Part shown: one piece after another, positions 43,326-54,290 of the stretch
Numbering within the stretch: the stretch's first letter is position 1
Layout of the letters: the number at the start of each line of letters is the position of its first letter
From: Myxococcales bacterium
GTDB lineage: Bacteria > Myxococcota_A > Polyangia > Haliangiales > Haliangiaceae
DNA length: 64,000 bases
Direction: 5' to 3'
Assembly: GCA_016720595.1 (NCBI GenBank)
Contig: JADKKI010000072.1
Location: 1-64,000, forward strand
The notes under the pieces: generated by a model
What the model was told of the DNA's origin: nothing
The model's input: the letters and a program-made list of their open reading frames with translations, nothing else
Databases searched by the model: none
Made by a program: the position numbers and the translations under genes

Positions 43326-44582
43326 ATGGAGAAGCTCGTCGCTGTCGCGATCGCGGTGACGACACTCGCCGCGATGGCCTCAACGGCCCGCGCCGACAAC
43401 GCACCACTCGTCGACCTGCTGACGTCTGCGCCGTCGACGATCGCCGTGTCGTCGACCGTGGACAACGTCAAGATCCGTCCCGAGCACATCGCCGACGGCA
43501 CGCTCGATACCGCGTGGAACTCGGCAACCGGCCAGATCATCGGCGCCTGGGTCGAGGTCCGCGTGGTGGCGGGTGCACGGATCAAGCAGATCAAGCTCAC
43601 GCCGGGATTCTCGTTCGTCGACAAGCGGCTCGGCGACCTGTTCACGCAGAACGCGCGGATCAAGAAGCTGCGGCTGTTCAGCGGTGGCCGGCCGATCAAG
43701 GACGTCACGCTCGACCCCAGCAAGCGCGACCTCCAGACCATCGACGTCGACCTCGCCGGGGGCGATCTGCGCCTCGAGGTGATCGCGGCCGAGCCAGGGA
43801 GCAGGAAGACGTGGCGTGAGGCCTGCATCAGCGAGCTTCAGGTGTGGGGCACGCTGCCCATCGGCACGGCCGTCGCAGCGAAGCGACTCAAGCCCGCTGT
43901 TCGCCTCGGCTCGCTCGACGCGCTGCCGGTGCTGTCGAAGGCCGAGTGTCGTACGGTCATGTTGACGCCCGGTAACAAGATCTCCGGCGCAACCATCACC
44001 GTCGACGAGCAGATCGCGATCTCCAAGGACGTCACGATCTGTCGGTTCGATCGCCAGGCCGCCGGCTCCCTCGGCGTGACCGTCGACATCGCGGCCGTCG
44101 ATCGCCGCACGCGCAAGCTCCTCGGCACCGCCCTGACAGAGACGATCGAGCACGGCGAGGAACCCGAGACCGGTGCCACGCAGGGCATGGGACCGACCGA
44201 GCACACCGACCGTGTCGAGCTCCGGACCGTCCCGTTGAGCAGCACGGAGGTCGCACTGCTCGTCGAGGTCGTCACCGGTCAAGGCGCCTGGTTTGGGGGC
44301 GTAGGGGCGACGCAGGCCACGCTCTACCGGGTGTCGTCGATCGGGCTCGAAGACATCGCGAGCTGGACCTCCAGCCACGATAACAACCTCGAGGGCGGGT
44401 CGTCCGACGACTGCGAGCTGGTCGCACCGACGGTGGGCGCGAAGCGCCCCGCTCGCCTGGAGCTATCGTGCCACTCGACCAACCAGGACTGGCACAACGA
44501 TGATCACCAGAAGCGCGGGATGAACGACCAGGACCGGACCGAATACCTGAAGTGGAATGGCTCGCGCTTCGCCACTCCGTGA
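43326..44582 (+). CDS. exported discoidin-like glycan-binding protein
   Basis: ATG 43326; signal peptide MEKLVAVAIAVTTLAAMAST...ARA. Residues ~30-180 match the F5/8-like/NADase-type glycan-binding beta-sandwich: IRPEHIADGTLDTAWNSATG, GAWVEVRVVAGARIKQIKLT, FTQNARIKKLRLFSGGRPIK, RKTWREACISELQVWG. The C-terminal half (residues 200-418) is a second beta-rich domain (RVELRTVPLSSTEVALLVEV, WTSSHDNNLEGGSSDDCELV) of unknown type. Probably periplasmic or secreted. The frame closes at 44582, two bases before the corrupted G/C block. Confidence 0.7.
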   Translation: MEKLVAVAIAVTTLAAMASTARADNAPLVDLLTSAPSTIAVSSTVDNVKIRPEHIADGTLDTAWNSATGQIIGAWVEVRVVAGARIKQIKLTPGFSFVDKRLGDLFTQNARIKKLRLFSGGRPIKDVTLDPSKRDLQTIDVDLAGGDLRLEVIAAEPGSRKTWREACISELQVWGTLPIGTAVAAKRLKPAVRLGSLDALPVLSKAECRTVMLTPGNKISGATITVDEQIAISKDVTICRFDRQAAGSLGVTVDIAAVDRRTRKLLGTALTETIEHGEEPETGATQGMGPTEHTDRVELRTVPLSSTEVALLVEVVTGQGAWFGGVGATQATLYRVSSIGLEDIASWTSSHDNNLEGGSSDDCELVAPTVGAKRPARLELSCHSTNQDWHNDDHQKRGMNDQDRTEYLKWNGSRFATP

Positions 44583-45545
44583 GTGCGCGGGGGGGGCCGG
44601 GGCCGTCGCCGCGGGGGGGGGGGGGGGGGGGGGGGGGGGGGCGGGGCGGCGGGGGGGGGGCCCCCGGGGGCCCCGGGGGGGGGGGGCGCGCCCGGGGGGG
44701 GGGCCCCCTCCCCCTCCCCGCCGCCGGGGGGGGGGGGGGCCCCCGGGGGGGGGGGGGGGGGGGCCCCGCCCCGCCCGGGGGGGCGGGGGGCCCGGCCCCG
44801 GGGGGGGGGGCCCCCCCCCCCCCGCGGGGGGGGGGCCCGGGGGCCCCCCGGGGGCCCCCCCCCGCCCCCGGGGGGGGGGGGCCGGCCCCTTGGGGGGGGC
44901 CCCCCGGCCGGGGGCCCCTTTGGGGGGCCCCCCCCCCCCCCCCCCCCTTCCCCCCCCCCCGGGGGCCCCCCCCCCCCCGGGGGGGCCCCCCGTTCCCCGG
45001 CCCCGGCCGGGCGGGGGGGCGGGGGGGGGGGGCCCGGGGGGCCCCCCCGCCGCCCCCCCCCCGGCCCGCCCCGGCCCCGGCCGCCGGCGCCGGGGCCCCC
45101 CCCCGGCGCCCCCCCCCCGCCGCCGGGGCGGGCGGCCCCCCGGCCGGGGGGGGCCCCCCCCCCGGGGGGGCCCCCCCGCCCCCCGGGGCCCCCCCGGCCC
45201 CCCCGGGGGGGGGGGGGGGGGGTTCCCTCCCCCCCCCCCCCCCCCCCCGGGGGGCCCCCGGGGGGGGGGGGGGGGGGGCCCCCGGGGGGGCCCCGGGGGG
45301 GGGGTCCCCCGGCCCCCTGGGTTTTTTTCCCCGGGGGGCCCCCCCCCCCCCCCCGCCCCGCCCGGGGGGCCCCCCCCTGTTCGGGGGGGCGGGGCGGGGG
45401 GGGGGGGGCCCGGGGGGGGGGCCCCCCCCCCCCCCCCCCCGGGCCGGTCCCCCCGGGGGGGGGGGGGCCCCCCCCCCCCCCCCTCCCCTTCCCCCCCCCC
45501 CCGGGGGGGCCGGGGGGCCGCCGGCCGGCGGAACCGTCGCACGCG
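44583..45545. other. ~960 bp G/C homopolymer block, assembly artefact
   Basis: Almost pure alternation of G-runs and C-runs (up to ~30 long) with only a few T and A. Every frame is open on both strands, giving meaningless Gly/Pro/Ala/Arg proteins. There is no repeat unit, and normal sequence resumes at ~45540. Real high-GC DNA here has balanced dinucleotides, so I read this as a base-calling failure or filled gap; the true sequence and length are unknown. Confidence 0.7.
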
Positions 45546-45555
45546 CGGTCTCTGC

Positions 45556-46080
45556 TCAGGGCGAGATCAGCCGGTAGCCGGTGCATCGTTCGTCGCTGAC
45601 GTACTCGACGCCCGGGCTAGGTGCGAACGGCATCGGCGTCTTGAAGTCGGGGTGATAGCAGTCGAGCACGTCGATCTGCTTCGCCTTGCGCTCGTTGCAT
45701 GCGGCGCCCAGCGGACGCTTCGAGCGCTTGCAATCGAGTGTGATCCTCGCCGTGCCGGTGGAGACGTCGATCGCGAGCGAGATGCCGTCGGTCGCCGTTC
45801 CCGCGTACCGCAGCGTGCTCTGCGCAGAGTCCACGACGAGTAGGGCATGGCCTTCCGCGAATCGCAGCGTCCAGGTCTCGGTCCGATCCTTCGTGTGGTA
45901 CCGGAACAGCCACGGCGGTGCAGTCGACGCCGCATCGGGGGCATCAGCCGGCGCCACGTCGATCGCTGCGTCGACGGTCGCAGCGACGGGCGTGGGGCGC
46001 TCCGGCCCAGGTGCCGCCGCCGAGCTGCAGCCAATGGAGGCGACGGAGAGCAGGGCGATGGTAGGGATCGACATCCGCAC
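45556..46080 (-). CDS. hypothetical lipoprotein
   Basis: GTG 46080 (or ATG 46074); MRMSIPTIALLSVASIGCSS with lipobox SIGC. After an Ala/Pro/Asp linker (residues 22-52) there is a small beta-rich domain with four cysteines: WLFRYHTKDRTETWTLRFAE, ARITLDCKRSKRPLGAACNE, QIDVLDCYHPDFKTPMPF, EYVSDERCTGYRLIS. No family recognised. Next to the corrupted block but its frame is clean. Confidence 0.6.
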   Translation of the reverse strand: MRMSIPTIALLSVASIGCSSAAAPGPERPTPVAATVDAAIDVAPADAPDAASTAPPWLFRYHTKDRTETWTLRFAEGHALLVVDSAQSTLRYAGTATDGISLAIDVSTGTARITLDCKRSKRPLGAACNERKAKQIDVLDCYHPDFKTPMPFAPSPGVEYVSDERCTGYRLISP

Positions 46081-46110
46081 ACCACACTAACGCGGCGCGC
46101 GCAGGCTGTC

Positions 46111-46641
46111 CTATTCGCAGCCCTTGGCGAGCGGGTTGTCGATGCACCTCGCGTCGACCTTGACGCCCTTCTTGCGCTCGGCACGCACGGCCTTGGCTTT
46201 GGCCTCCATGATTCGCCGATCCATCTCGGCCTTCTCGGCGCGCAGCTGCTCGAGCCGGGCCTTCGCTGCCGCGCGGTCGGCATCGTTCTGCGCGGCGATC
46301 ACGGTGTCGATGGCCGCCGACACCTTGGTGTCGAGCGCGGAGAGATCGGTCTGCAGCCGGTCCAAGCGCTCCATCGCCTCCTGCGCATCTTTGACCGCCT
46401 GGATCGCGTCCTGCTCCGCCTTGCGCATCGCGGCCTCGGGCCCGTCTGCCTCCGCGTTGGCTGCCGGCGCGGCGTGATTCGCGATCGGGGCCGCGCCACC
46501 GCCGGTGCGCTCGCACAGGTAGTAGGCCTTGCCGTCGCGCTCGATCGGCGAGCACGCCCCGAGATCCGAGGGGTGCGATGGCGGTGAGCTGTTGCTGCTG
46601 CATGCACACACCAGGACCACCAGCCAGCGGAGCTGCTTCAT
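46111..46641 (-). CDS. lipoprotein with long coiled coil
   Basis: ATG 46641; MKQLRWLVVLVCACSSNSSP, lipobox VCAC. A Cys-pair loop follows (GACSPIERDGKAYYLCERTG). Residues ~75-160 are a continuous coiled coil (AMRKAEQDAIQAVKDAQEAM, ERLDRLQTDLSALDTKVSAA, ARLEQLRAEKAEMDRRIMEA). It ends DARCIDNPLAKGCE with another Cys pair. Resembles structural envelope lipoproteins in shape only. Same strand as the lipoprotein downstream, 31 bp apart. Confidence 0.65.
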   Translation of the reverse strand: MKQLRWLVVLVCACSSNSSPPSHPSDLGACSPIERDGKAYYLCERTGGGAAPIANHAAPAANAEADGPEAAMRKAEQDAIQAVKDAQEAMERLDRLQTDLSALDTKVSAAIDTVIAAQNDADRAAAKARLEQLRAEKAEMDRRIMEAKAKAVRAERKKGVKVDARCIDNPLAKGCE

Positions 46642-46682
46642 GCGGTCAGTGTGCCATGTCGGCCCATGACTCGCGCGATCGG

Positions 46683-48076
<1,394 letters not shown>

Positions 48077-48080
<4 letters not shown>

Positions 48081-48961
48081 CGCGCGAAGATCCGCCCCAT
48101 GCTGAGCTCGAGCTGGCTGCGCACGAGCCGGTGCAGGCTCACCACCTCCTCGCGCGTGAGCGCGAGCCGCGCCTGGAGCTCGCGCTCGGTGCCGGCGAGC
48201 AGCGCCTCGCGCGCCGCGGTCAGCCTTCGGTGCGCGCTGGCCCGCGAGATCCGCAGCGCGCGGCCCAGCGCATCGAGGTTGAGGTTGTCGACGAACGTGT
48301 AGTGGAGCACCGCGCGTTCGTTGGGCTGGAGGCCGGCCGCCGCGGCATCGATCGAGGCGGCGAAGCTGTCGCGGTAACGCTGCTTGAGGTACGCGAGGCG
48401 CGGGTCGGTGCCCGGGTCGGCGAGCGCGTCGAGCACGGACTCGTCATCGACCCCGACCTCACGCCGGTTGTCGCGGATCGCGTTGAGGTACTGGTGGACG
48501 AGCACCGCCCGCACCCACCGGCGAAGCCCACCCTGGCCCCGGTAGTCCCGGATCCGCGCGGGGCTCTTGGCGTCGCCGACGAGGAGACGCGCGCGCAGCG
48601 CCTGGGCCTGCTCGTCGATGGTGGCGGCCGAGGCGCCCATCCGGGCGAGCGCGGGGAGCACCGGCGTGAGGTGCTCGCGCTCGAACGTCTCGACGGCCAC
48701 CGGATCCCCGCACAGGCAGCCGTACGCGATCGCCAGATCCCGTGCGGCCAGGTTGGCCAGGGCTGCGACCGGTTCGGCGTCCGCGTCGAGGCCAGCCCCC
48801 ACATGCGCGCAGAACCCGATCGGGTCACCGACGACCTCGGCGCTCTCGACCAACCCGGTCAGCGCGGTGCCGAGCACCTCTCGATCCACCGCGGCCAACG
48901 CGGCGCGGACCGCAGGCGGCGAGGCTCCGAGGAGCGCGTCGACGCAGGCGGTCCGGTCCAT
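48077..48961 (-). CDS. ECF-type sigma factor with N-terminal extension
   Basis: ATG 48961, 294 residues, longer than the ~190 of a standard ECF sigma. Residues 1-110 are a helical extension with several Cys (MDRTACVDALLGASPPAVRA, IAYGCLCGDPVAVETFEREH). Region 2: LRRWVRAVLVHQYLNAIRDN preceded by DYRGQG. Region 4: LQPNERAVLHYTFVDNLNLD, ALGRALRISRASAHRRLTAA. It overlaps the zinc-finger kinase gene by 4 bp. The subfamily with a fused or coupled kinase is characteristic of Myxococcota and Planctomycetes. Confidence 0.8.
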
Positions 48962-49049
48962 CGATCACGAGATTTGCACGGTCACGCGGCGATGGGGCCG
49001 AGGTCCCGGAACAATTGCGGTCCCACGCACGTGGGGCGCAGCGCCCTCG

Positions 49050-50318
49050 CTACTGCCAGTGGAACTGGATCGCCTCGAGGCTCGGGTTCAGACGCCCGCC
49101 GGCCGCCTGGTCGTCGTCGGTGAACAGCGGCATGGAGAACTCGACCTTTCCGAGCTGGACCTGCGGATGGAGGATGTCGTTCGGCGTCTGCACCGACCAG
49201 CCGGTGGTGGCGCGCAGGCCGCCGCGGATCTCACCGATGCCTGACGTGGGGGCGAAGTACTGGCGGTTCACCGGCGCGCCATTCGTGGGGGCGATCGAGT
49301 AGTTCGCGCACGCCTCCTTCGAGCCGACCGCCGAGTTCGTGCTCACGCAGCCGGTCGACAGCAGGATGTCGTTGTGCCGCATGATGGTCGTCATCAGGCC
49401 CTGGTCCAGGTTGCCGATGAACGCGTCGGCGAGCTGCATGACGCCCGCCGAATCCGAGACGTAGACCAGCTCGATCTCGATCGCCTCGAAGCCGAGCTCG
49501 ACACCATGCACGCCCTTGACCGTCCCGTGGGGGGTCTTCACATCGAACACGTCGCCGCTGTACGCGATCGTGCCGCCGAGGACGATCGCATCCGCCTTGC
49601 GCCCCCGGAACGCGCTGCCATAGCTCGTCGACAGGAAGTTCGGCGTGAGGATCGGGAAGCTGCCGCCGAACGTCATGCCGTACTGGGTCGAAGGATTGGA
49701 GTTCTGCGACACCGCGAGGAAGTCACGCCCGGGCGACAGCCCCGTGGCCGTGCGCGGGTCCTTGGCGATGAAGTCGATGGATCCGTCGTTGTTGCGATCG
49801 TAGAACGCGCCGAAGCTCTGGAAGTGGAGGTCCTGCTGCTGCGAGCCGAGCGCCGGGTAGCCGGAGATGGTGTTGGTCGCACTGACGTCGAGGAAGTACT
49901 GCTCGTCGTAGCGCACGTCGAACGCGACCGAGTCCTTGTGGCCCGCGTCGTCCGCGACGACGATCTCGATCGTCACTGGACTCTGGAACACGAACTGGAG
50001 CCCACCGACGGTGTCGCGGGTGGTGACCTGCTGCTTGTCGAACAGGCCGAGGATCGGGCTGTACATCCGGACCTCGGTGCGCGCGAGGAGCTCCGGGTCC
50101 TGGAGCTCCCAGTCGACCGACACGACCTGGCCAGGCTGCGCCCGGTTCGCGCTCGTATTCACGCTCGTGATCTTGAGCGCGGGCACGTGTGCCGGCGTGG
50201 TGTCACCCGTGGGGTTGCAGCCATCCATGGGGCCCGCGCCGCCGAGACAGAGGAGCGCGAGGCCGAGGACGGGAACGGAGAGGTACTTGCGGAGCCCGAT
50301 CGTGTTGTCGTGTTGCAT
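49050..50318 (-). CDS. exported hypothetical lipoprotein
   Basis: ATG 50318; signal MQHDNTIGLRKYLSVPVLGL with a hydrophobic core ending GGAGPMDGCN, a possible late lipobox. 422 residues. An Ig-like N-domain (ITSVNTSANRAQPGQVVSVD, VTIEIVVADDAGHKDSVAFD) precedes a large beta domain holding DRNNDGSIDFIAKDP, a Ca-binding-type loop. The C-terminus contains VFDVKTPHGTVKGVHGVELG and FEAIEIELVYVSDSAGVMQL. No family recognised. Separated from the sigma gene by 88 bp and from the pseudokinase gene by 31 bp, on the same strand as both. Confidence 0.6.
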   Translation of the reverse strand: MQHDNTIGLRKYLSVPVLGLALLCLGGAGPMDGCNPTGDTTPAHVPALKITSVNTSANRAQPGQVVSVDWELQDPELLARTEVRMYSPILGLFDKQQVTTRDTVGGLQFVFQSPVTIEIVVADDAGHKDSVAFDVRYDEQYFLDVSATNTISGYPALGSQQQDLHFQSFGAFYDRNNDGSIDFIAKDPRTATGLSPGRDFLAVSQNSNPSTQYGMTFGGSFPILTPNFLSTSYGSAFRGRKADAIVLGGTIAYSGDVFDVKTPHGTVKGVHGVELGFEAIEIELVYVSDSAGVMQLADAFIGNLDQGLMTTIMRHNDILLSTGCVSTNSAVGSKEACANYSIAPTNGAPVNRQYFAPTSGIGEIRGGLRATTGWSVQTPNDILHPQVQLGKVEFSMPLFTDDDQAAGGRLNPSLEAIQFHWQ

Positions 50319-50349
50319 GTCCCCTGGAACCAGAACCCTCCAGGTCGTC

Positions 50350-51464
50350 TCACTGATCACGTAACGGACTGGAACGGCTGGCGATCTCGCTGCGATCAGG
50401 ATCCACTGTAGGTGCTGCACCCGGACCGTCGAGGTCGGTCGCCTCTTCCGCTGCGGCGAGATCGGCCGCCTCGAGCGAGGGTATCGACATGCGATCGGTC
50501 GCTCGTTGTTCGAACCCCCTCGCGGACGCTCGCTCGGCGTGGCGCTGCTCGTGAAGGTCGGTGACGACCGAGGCGGCGCTCGCACGCTCGCGTGCGTCGA
50601 GCGCGAGCATGCCATCGATGATCGCCCCGATCGGCGAGCGCGTATCGAGGAGATCACGCGAGACATCGGGGAACACGCCGGTGAGCGCGCGGTATCCGAT
50701 CGCGCCGAGCGCGTACACATCCGCGCGACCGTCGATCGGGCTCTCGCCATCGTGCTCGGGTGCGTTGTAGACGCTCGTGGATGTGGGATCTCCGTAGGCA
50801 GGAATCCCGGGCGTTCGCATCCATCCCCATCCCGAGATCGCGACCTGCGCGCCGCGCGAGAGGGTGAGGTGATGCGGTCGGAGCGACCCGTGTACGACTC
50901 GACACTGATGCGCGTATGCGAGAACGCTCGCGACCGAGTAGATGAGTGCGACGACCTCGGCCGGTTCGAGCCTCCGGCGCGCGAGGACACTCGACAGCGA
51001 CGTTCCGGGTGGCCGCGTGGACGCCATCCACGGGCGACCGTCGGACATCACGCCATGGTCGATGATCTGCGCGACACTGGGATGCTGGACGAGCTCGAGC
51101 TGCACGCGTGCGCGGGAGAATCGAACGTCGATCAGCGCGCTGTCGTCTTCGCTGGCAAGGTCGATGCGGACGGGGGCGCCAGAGTCGACGGCCTCCGCGT
51201 CGTAGCAGCTCGGCGCGACCCGCCGGATCACCTGGTACGGACCGACCCGATCCCCAAACTCGAATTCCTGCGCGGGGACCGCGAGACGACGAAGTGCTCC
51301 CACGGTGTCCAGGGCTGCAGCTTGCGTACCGCCGCGAACAGGGCCAACTCGCAGCTGCCACGTCGGTTTTCGCTCGGGTCCGTCGACCCCATGGGACCTG
51401 TTCCGGGGCCTCCACACGGCAAGGCCTCGAGAACGCGCACCTCGTGCGCCAAGGTATCGGTCAC
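50350..51464 (-). CDS. Ser/Thr protein pseudokinase, one frameshift
   Basis: GTG 51464 overlaps the stop of the metallophosphoesterase gene (GTGA). The first ~68 residues (MTDTLAHEVRVLEALPCGGP...) are in one frame; a shift near 51255 leads into the kinase-like fold: FGDRVGPYQVIRRVAPSCYD, LVQHPSVAQIIDHGVMSDGR, YSVASVLAYAHQCRVVHGSL. The catalytic motifs are degenerate: VVHGSLRPHHL replaces HRDLKPxN, ISGWGW replaces DFG, and the VAIK Lys is absent (APVRIDLAS). The APE-like NAPEHDGESPIDGRADVYAL and the C-lobe are kept. It is therefore probably a catalytically dead scaffold or ligand-binding kinase fold. No membrane helix. Confidence 0.7.
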
Positions 51465-52561
51465 CGAGTCGGTACGGGGACCAGCGTGAGCTGCGTGATC
51501 TCCTGGGTGGTGCCGACGCGCATCGGCGGGCCCCAGAAGCCGGTGCCCTCGCTGACGTACAGCCAGGTCGCGCCGAACCGGGCGAGCCCGGAGATGTGCG
51601 GATCGAACAGGCGCGACAACCAGCCGAGCGGCAACAGCTGGCCGCCGTGGGTGTGGCCCGAGAGCTGGAGGTCGACGCCAGCAGCGACCGCTCGCGCGAT
51701 CGTCCGCGGGTGATGAGCGAGTAGCACCAGCGGCAGGGCCGGATCTCGCCCCGCCACGGCGCGCGACACGTCCTCAGCCGCGCTGACGTCGTCGGTGCCG
51801 GCGAGCACCAGCGTCCCGGCGATCGTCACGTGTTCGTTGCGCAGGACGGAGATCCCGAGCGAGCGGATGTGCTCGAGCCACGGCTCGACGTTCCAGTAGT
51901 ACTCGTGGTTGCCGGTCACGGAGAACACGCCGTCGCGCGCGCGCAGGCCGCGGAACGGCTCGATCTCCGGCCGCAGCTCGGCGAGCCGACCATCGACGAA
52001 GTCCCCGGTGATGACGATCAGGTCCGGCGCGAGCGCGTTGACCTGGGCGACCACGCGCTCGGCGAACGCGCGCCCGAGTAGCGGTCCGATGTGGACGTCG
52101 GTGAGCTGGACCACGGTGTACGAAGCGACCGGCAGACCCGCGAGCGGGACCTCGACGCGCCGCACCTGCGGACCGCGCGCGACATGGACGAGCCCGTAGA
52201 GGACCGTCGCGAGCGCGCCTCCAGCTCCGATCGCGGCCGCGATCCGCGGATCCGTCCCGAGCGCGCTCGCGACCTGACCGACCGCAGCCCCCAGCAAGAG
52301 GTACGTCGCGAGGCCGAACCACAGGTAGCCGACGAGCAGGTACGGGCGCGCACGCTCGCGCGACATCCGACGCGCGAGCATCGAGACCACCGGGAGCGCG
52401 GGCGCGAGGAGCGCGATCACGGCGGCGCCGGCGTAGCGCCAGGGCGAGGGCAGGGGCGCGACGAGCTGCCACCAGATGTAGACGTGCGCCGACCCGAGGA
52501 TCGCGAGGATGATCATCAGTCGCGGCCAGAGGCGTCGCACGCGTGCCTTGTAGCATCGCAT
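51461..52561 (-). CDS. membrane-anchored metallophosphoesterase
   Basis: Start taken as ATG 52561 (MRCYKARVRRLWPRLMIILA) because an earlier ATG at 52612 would overlap the divergent gene; 366 residues. Four N-terminal helices (MIILAILGSAHVYIWWQLVA, VIALLAPALPVVSMLARRM, PYLLVGYLWFGLATYLLLGA, AAIGAGGALATVLYGLVHVA). The catalytic domain has all calcineurin-like motifs: LTDVHIGP (DxH), ITGDFVDG (GDxxD), VTGNHEYYW (GNHE), AHHPRTI, and SGHTHGGQ (GHxH). This is the YkuE/UDP-diacylglucosamine-hydrolase-like group; the substrate is unknown. Translational coupling to the pseudokinase suggests the two act together. Confidence 0.85.
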   Translation of the reverse strand: MRCYKARVRRLWPRLMIILAILGSAHVYIWWQLVAPLPSPWRYAGAAVIALLAPALPVVSMLARRMSRERARPYLLVGYLWFGLATYLLLGAAVGQVASALGTDPRIAAAIGAGGALATVLYGLVHVARGPQVRRVEVPLAGLPVASYTVVQLTDVHIGPLLGRAFAERVVAQVNALAPDLIVITGDFVDGRLAELRPEIEPFRGLRARDGVFSVTGNHEYYWNVEPWLEHIRSLGISVLRNEHVTIAGTLVLAGTDDVSAAEDVSRAVAGRDPALPLVLLAHHPRTIARAVAAGVDLQLSGHTHGGQLLPLGWLSRLFDPHISGLARFGATWLYVSEGTGFWGPPMRVGTTQEITQLTLVPVPTR

Positions 52562-52595
52562 CGCGCGGATCGCCCGTCGCCGCGCGCCGGTCGCG

Positions 52596-52601
52596 TAGGA
52601 T
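52596..52601 (+). promoter_or_regulatory. candidate -10 box of divergent hydrolase gene
   Basis: TAGGAT, 9 nt before the ATG at 52611, in the 49 bp between divergent genes. Confidence 0.35.
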
Positions 52602-52610
52602 GCGGGCATC

Positions 52611-54257
52611 ATGCTTCCTCGTGGTACCCGCGCCGCACTCGTGATCGTCGGACTCGCTCACGCCATCGCGTGCTCGGACGGCCCACCGGAGCCGGGGCCC
52701 GACGGCTGGGCATGGACCGAGCCCCCGACCTCGTCGGTCCCCGAACCTGGCGTGCGGCTCGACGTGATCCGCGTGCCCGTGGCCGCTGCGCCTCCGAACC
52801 CGATGGGAGGTGGCGCCGCGCCCGCGGAGCTGGACGTGGTGACCGTGCTGCGGTTCCGGATCGACGCGCCGGATCCGGTCCCGGTCCAGGCGATCGTGGT
52901 CGCGATGCCGGGCTTTCTGTCGGGTGGGCACGGCTACGCACTTCTGGCACGTGCGCTGGTCCGTCGCGGTGCGGCGGCGGGTCGGCCGATCGAGGTCTGG
53001 GCGATCGATCGCCGCGCGAACAACCTCGAGGATCTGCGGGGCTTCCAGGCGGCGCGCGAGCTCGACTATCCGGCGGTGGCGAACGACTACTACTTCAACG
53101 ATGTCGCGGTCGCCGGCCAGCGGTTCGCGGGCACCAGGAATCAGGCGGACGTGCCGTGGCTGTCGGAGTGGGGCCTCGCGGTGCATGCGGACGACCTGCG
53201 CACCGTGATCGCGAAGGTCGCCCCCAGTGAGCGAAAGGCTCGCGTGGTGCTGCTCGGGCACTCGCTCGGGGCGTCGTTCGCCGAGGCGTACGCCGCGTGG
53301 CGGTTCTCCGACGGCGTGCGCGGATTCGACGAGCTCGCCGGGCTCGTGCTGCTCGATGGTGGTCTCGGCAGCGAGCCGATCACCCAGGCGCAGTACGAGA
53401 CCGAGGGCACCGGCTCCGGGCTGATGGCCGGTCCGTCGCTGGCGGCGATCCGCAAGACCACGCGGTACTCCGAGTTGCCGTTCCTCGGCGTGTCCGTGTT
53501 CGTGCGATCGGAGATCCTCGCGCAGCGGGCCCACGTCGATCCGGGCGGCGTCGAGGTCGACGGTGATCGCGATGCCACGCTGCGGCTGCTGCTGTCGCTG
53601 CCCGCGGTTCCGAAGGTGACCAACCGCGCCGCGCTCGCCTTCGCGTTCGATCGGAGCTTCGATCCGCTCGGGTTCGTCACCACCACGCTTGGTCGCCCCA
53701 CCGGCGGGCCCGTCGAGATGTACACGAACACGATCTTCGGCGGAACGTTCAGCCGTCCCACCGACGTCGACGCGACCTACGACTGGGACACGGGCCCCAG
53801 CAGCGGCGCGCGGACCAGCCTGGCGGCGTTCGCCGATGCGTACAGCGGCGTGTGGTCGAACTTCGTGGAGTGGTACTTCCCGGCGCGGCTGCCGCTCGAT
53901 CTCGCGGCGTGCGGCGATGCGCACCTGGATCCCACGTCGTGGCAGGCCACCGCGGGCCTCCGCGCCTTCGATGGGCTCGCGAACGATGCACCGGTGCTCT
54001 CGGTCGCCGCGGGCCTGGTCAGCGTCCAGGGGATGGCGGCGATCGCCGGTCGGATCGCGCCCGTCGTCGGGCCCGGGCGTCCCGCGGCCGGAGCGGCGCG
54101 GACCACGGCGCAGGGGCTCGAGGTGATCGACGCCACCGCGCTGTCCCACGTCGACGTGATCGCCGCGCCGGCCGAGGAGAACCCGGCGATCGAGGCGATC
54201 GAGGGCTTCCTCGAGCGGAACATCCCGGCGACCAGGTTCGCCGCGCCCGTGCTGTGA
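52611..54257 (+). CDS. alpha/beta hydrolase lipoprotein
   Basis: ATG 52611; MLPRGTRAALVIVGLAHAIA with lipobox AIAC, 548 residues. Hydrolase signs: VVAMPGFLSGGHGYALLARA (oxyanion region), EVWAIDRRANNLEDLRGFQ, nucleophile elbow VVLLGHSLGASFAEAYAAW, LVLLDGGLG. The acid and His residues are less clear; TALSHVDVIAAPAEENP near the C-terminus may hold the His. Myxobacterial proteins like this are usually annotated as esterases or hydrolases of unknown substrate; the protein would sit in the envelope. Confidence 0.7.
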   Translation: MLPRGTRAALVIVGLAHAIACSDGPPEPGPDGWAWTEPPTSSVPEPGVRLDVIRVPVAAAPPNPMGGGAAPAELDVVTVLRFRIDAPDPVPVQAIVVAMPGFLSGGHGYALLARALVRRGAAAGRPIEVWAIDRRANNLEDLRGFQAARELDYPAVANDYYFNDVAVAGQRFAGTRNQADVPWLSEWGLAVHADDLRTVIAKVAPSERKARVVLLGHSLGASFAEAYAAWRFSDGVRGFDELAGLVLLDGGLGSEPITQAQYETEGTGSGLMAGPSLAAIRKTTRYSELPFLGVSVFVRSEILAQRAHVDPGGVEVDGDRDATLRLLLSLPAVPKVTNRAALAFAFDRSFDPLGFVTTTLGRPTGGPVEMYTNTIFGGTFSRPTDVDATYDWDTGPSSGARTSLAAFADAYSGVWSNFVEWYFPARLPLDLAACGDAHLDPTSWQATAGLRAFDGLANDAPVLSVAAGLVSVQGMAAIAGRIAPVVGPGRPAAGAARTTAQGLEVIDATALSHVDVIAAPAEENPAIEAIEGFLERNIPATRFAAPVL

Positions 54258-54290
54258 CGGGGTGCTCGCTCGATTCGAGCGAGAGCGTGG

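Noticed and set aside
44552..45577. Long open frames on both strands rich in Gly, Pro, Arg
   Set aside because: They exist only because the sequence is runs of G and C; no composition, start or homology-like feature supports a protein.
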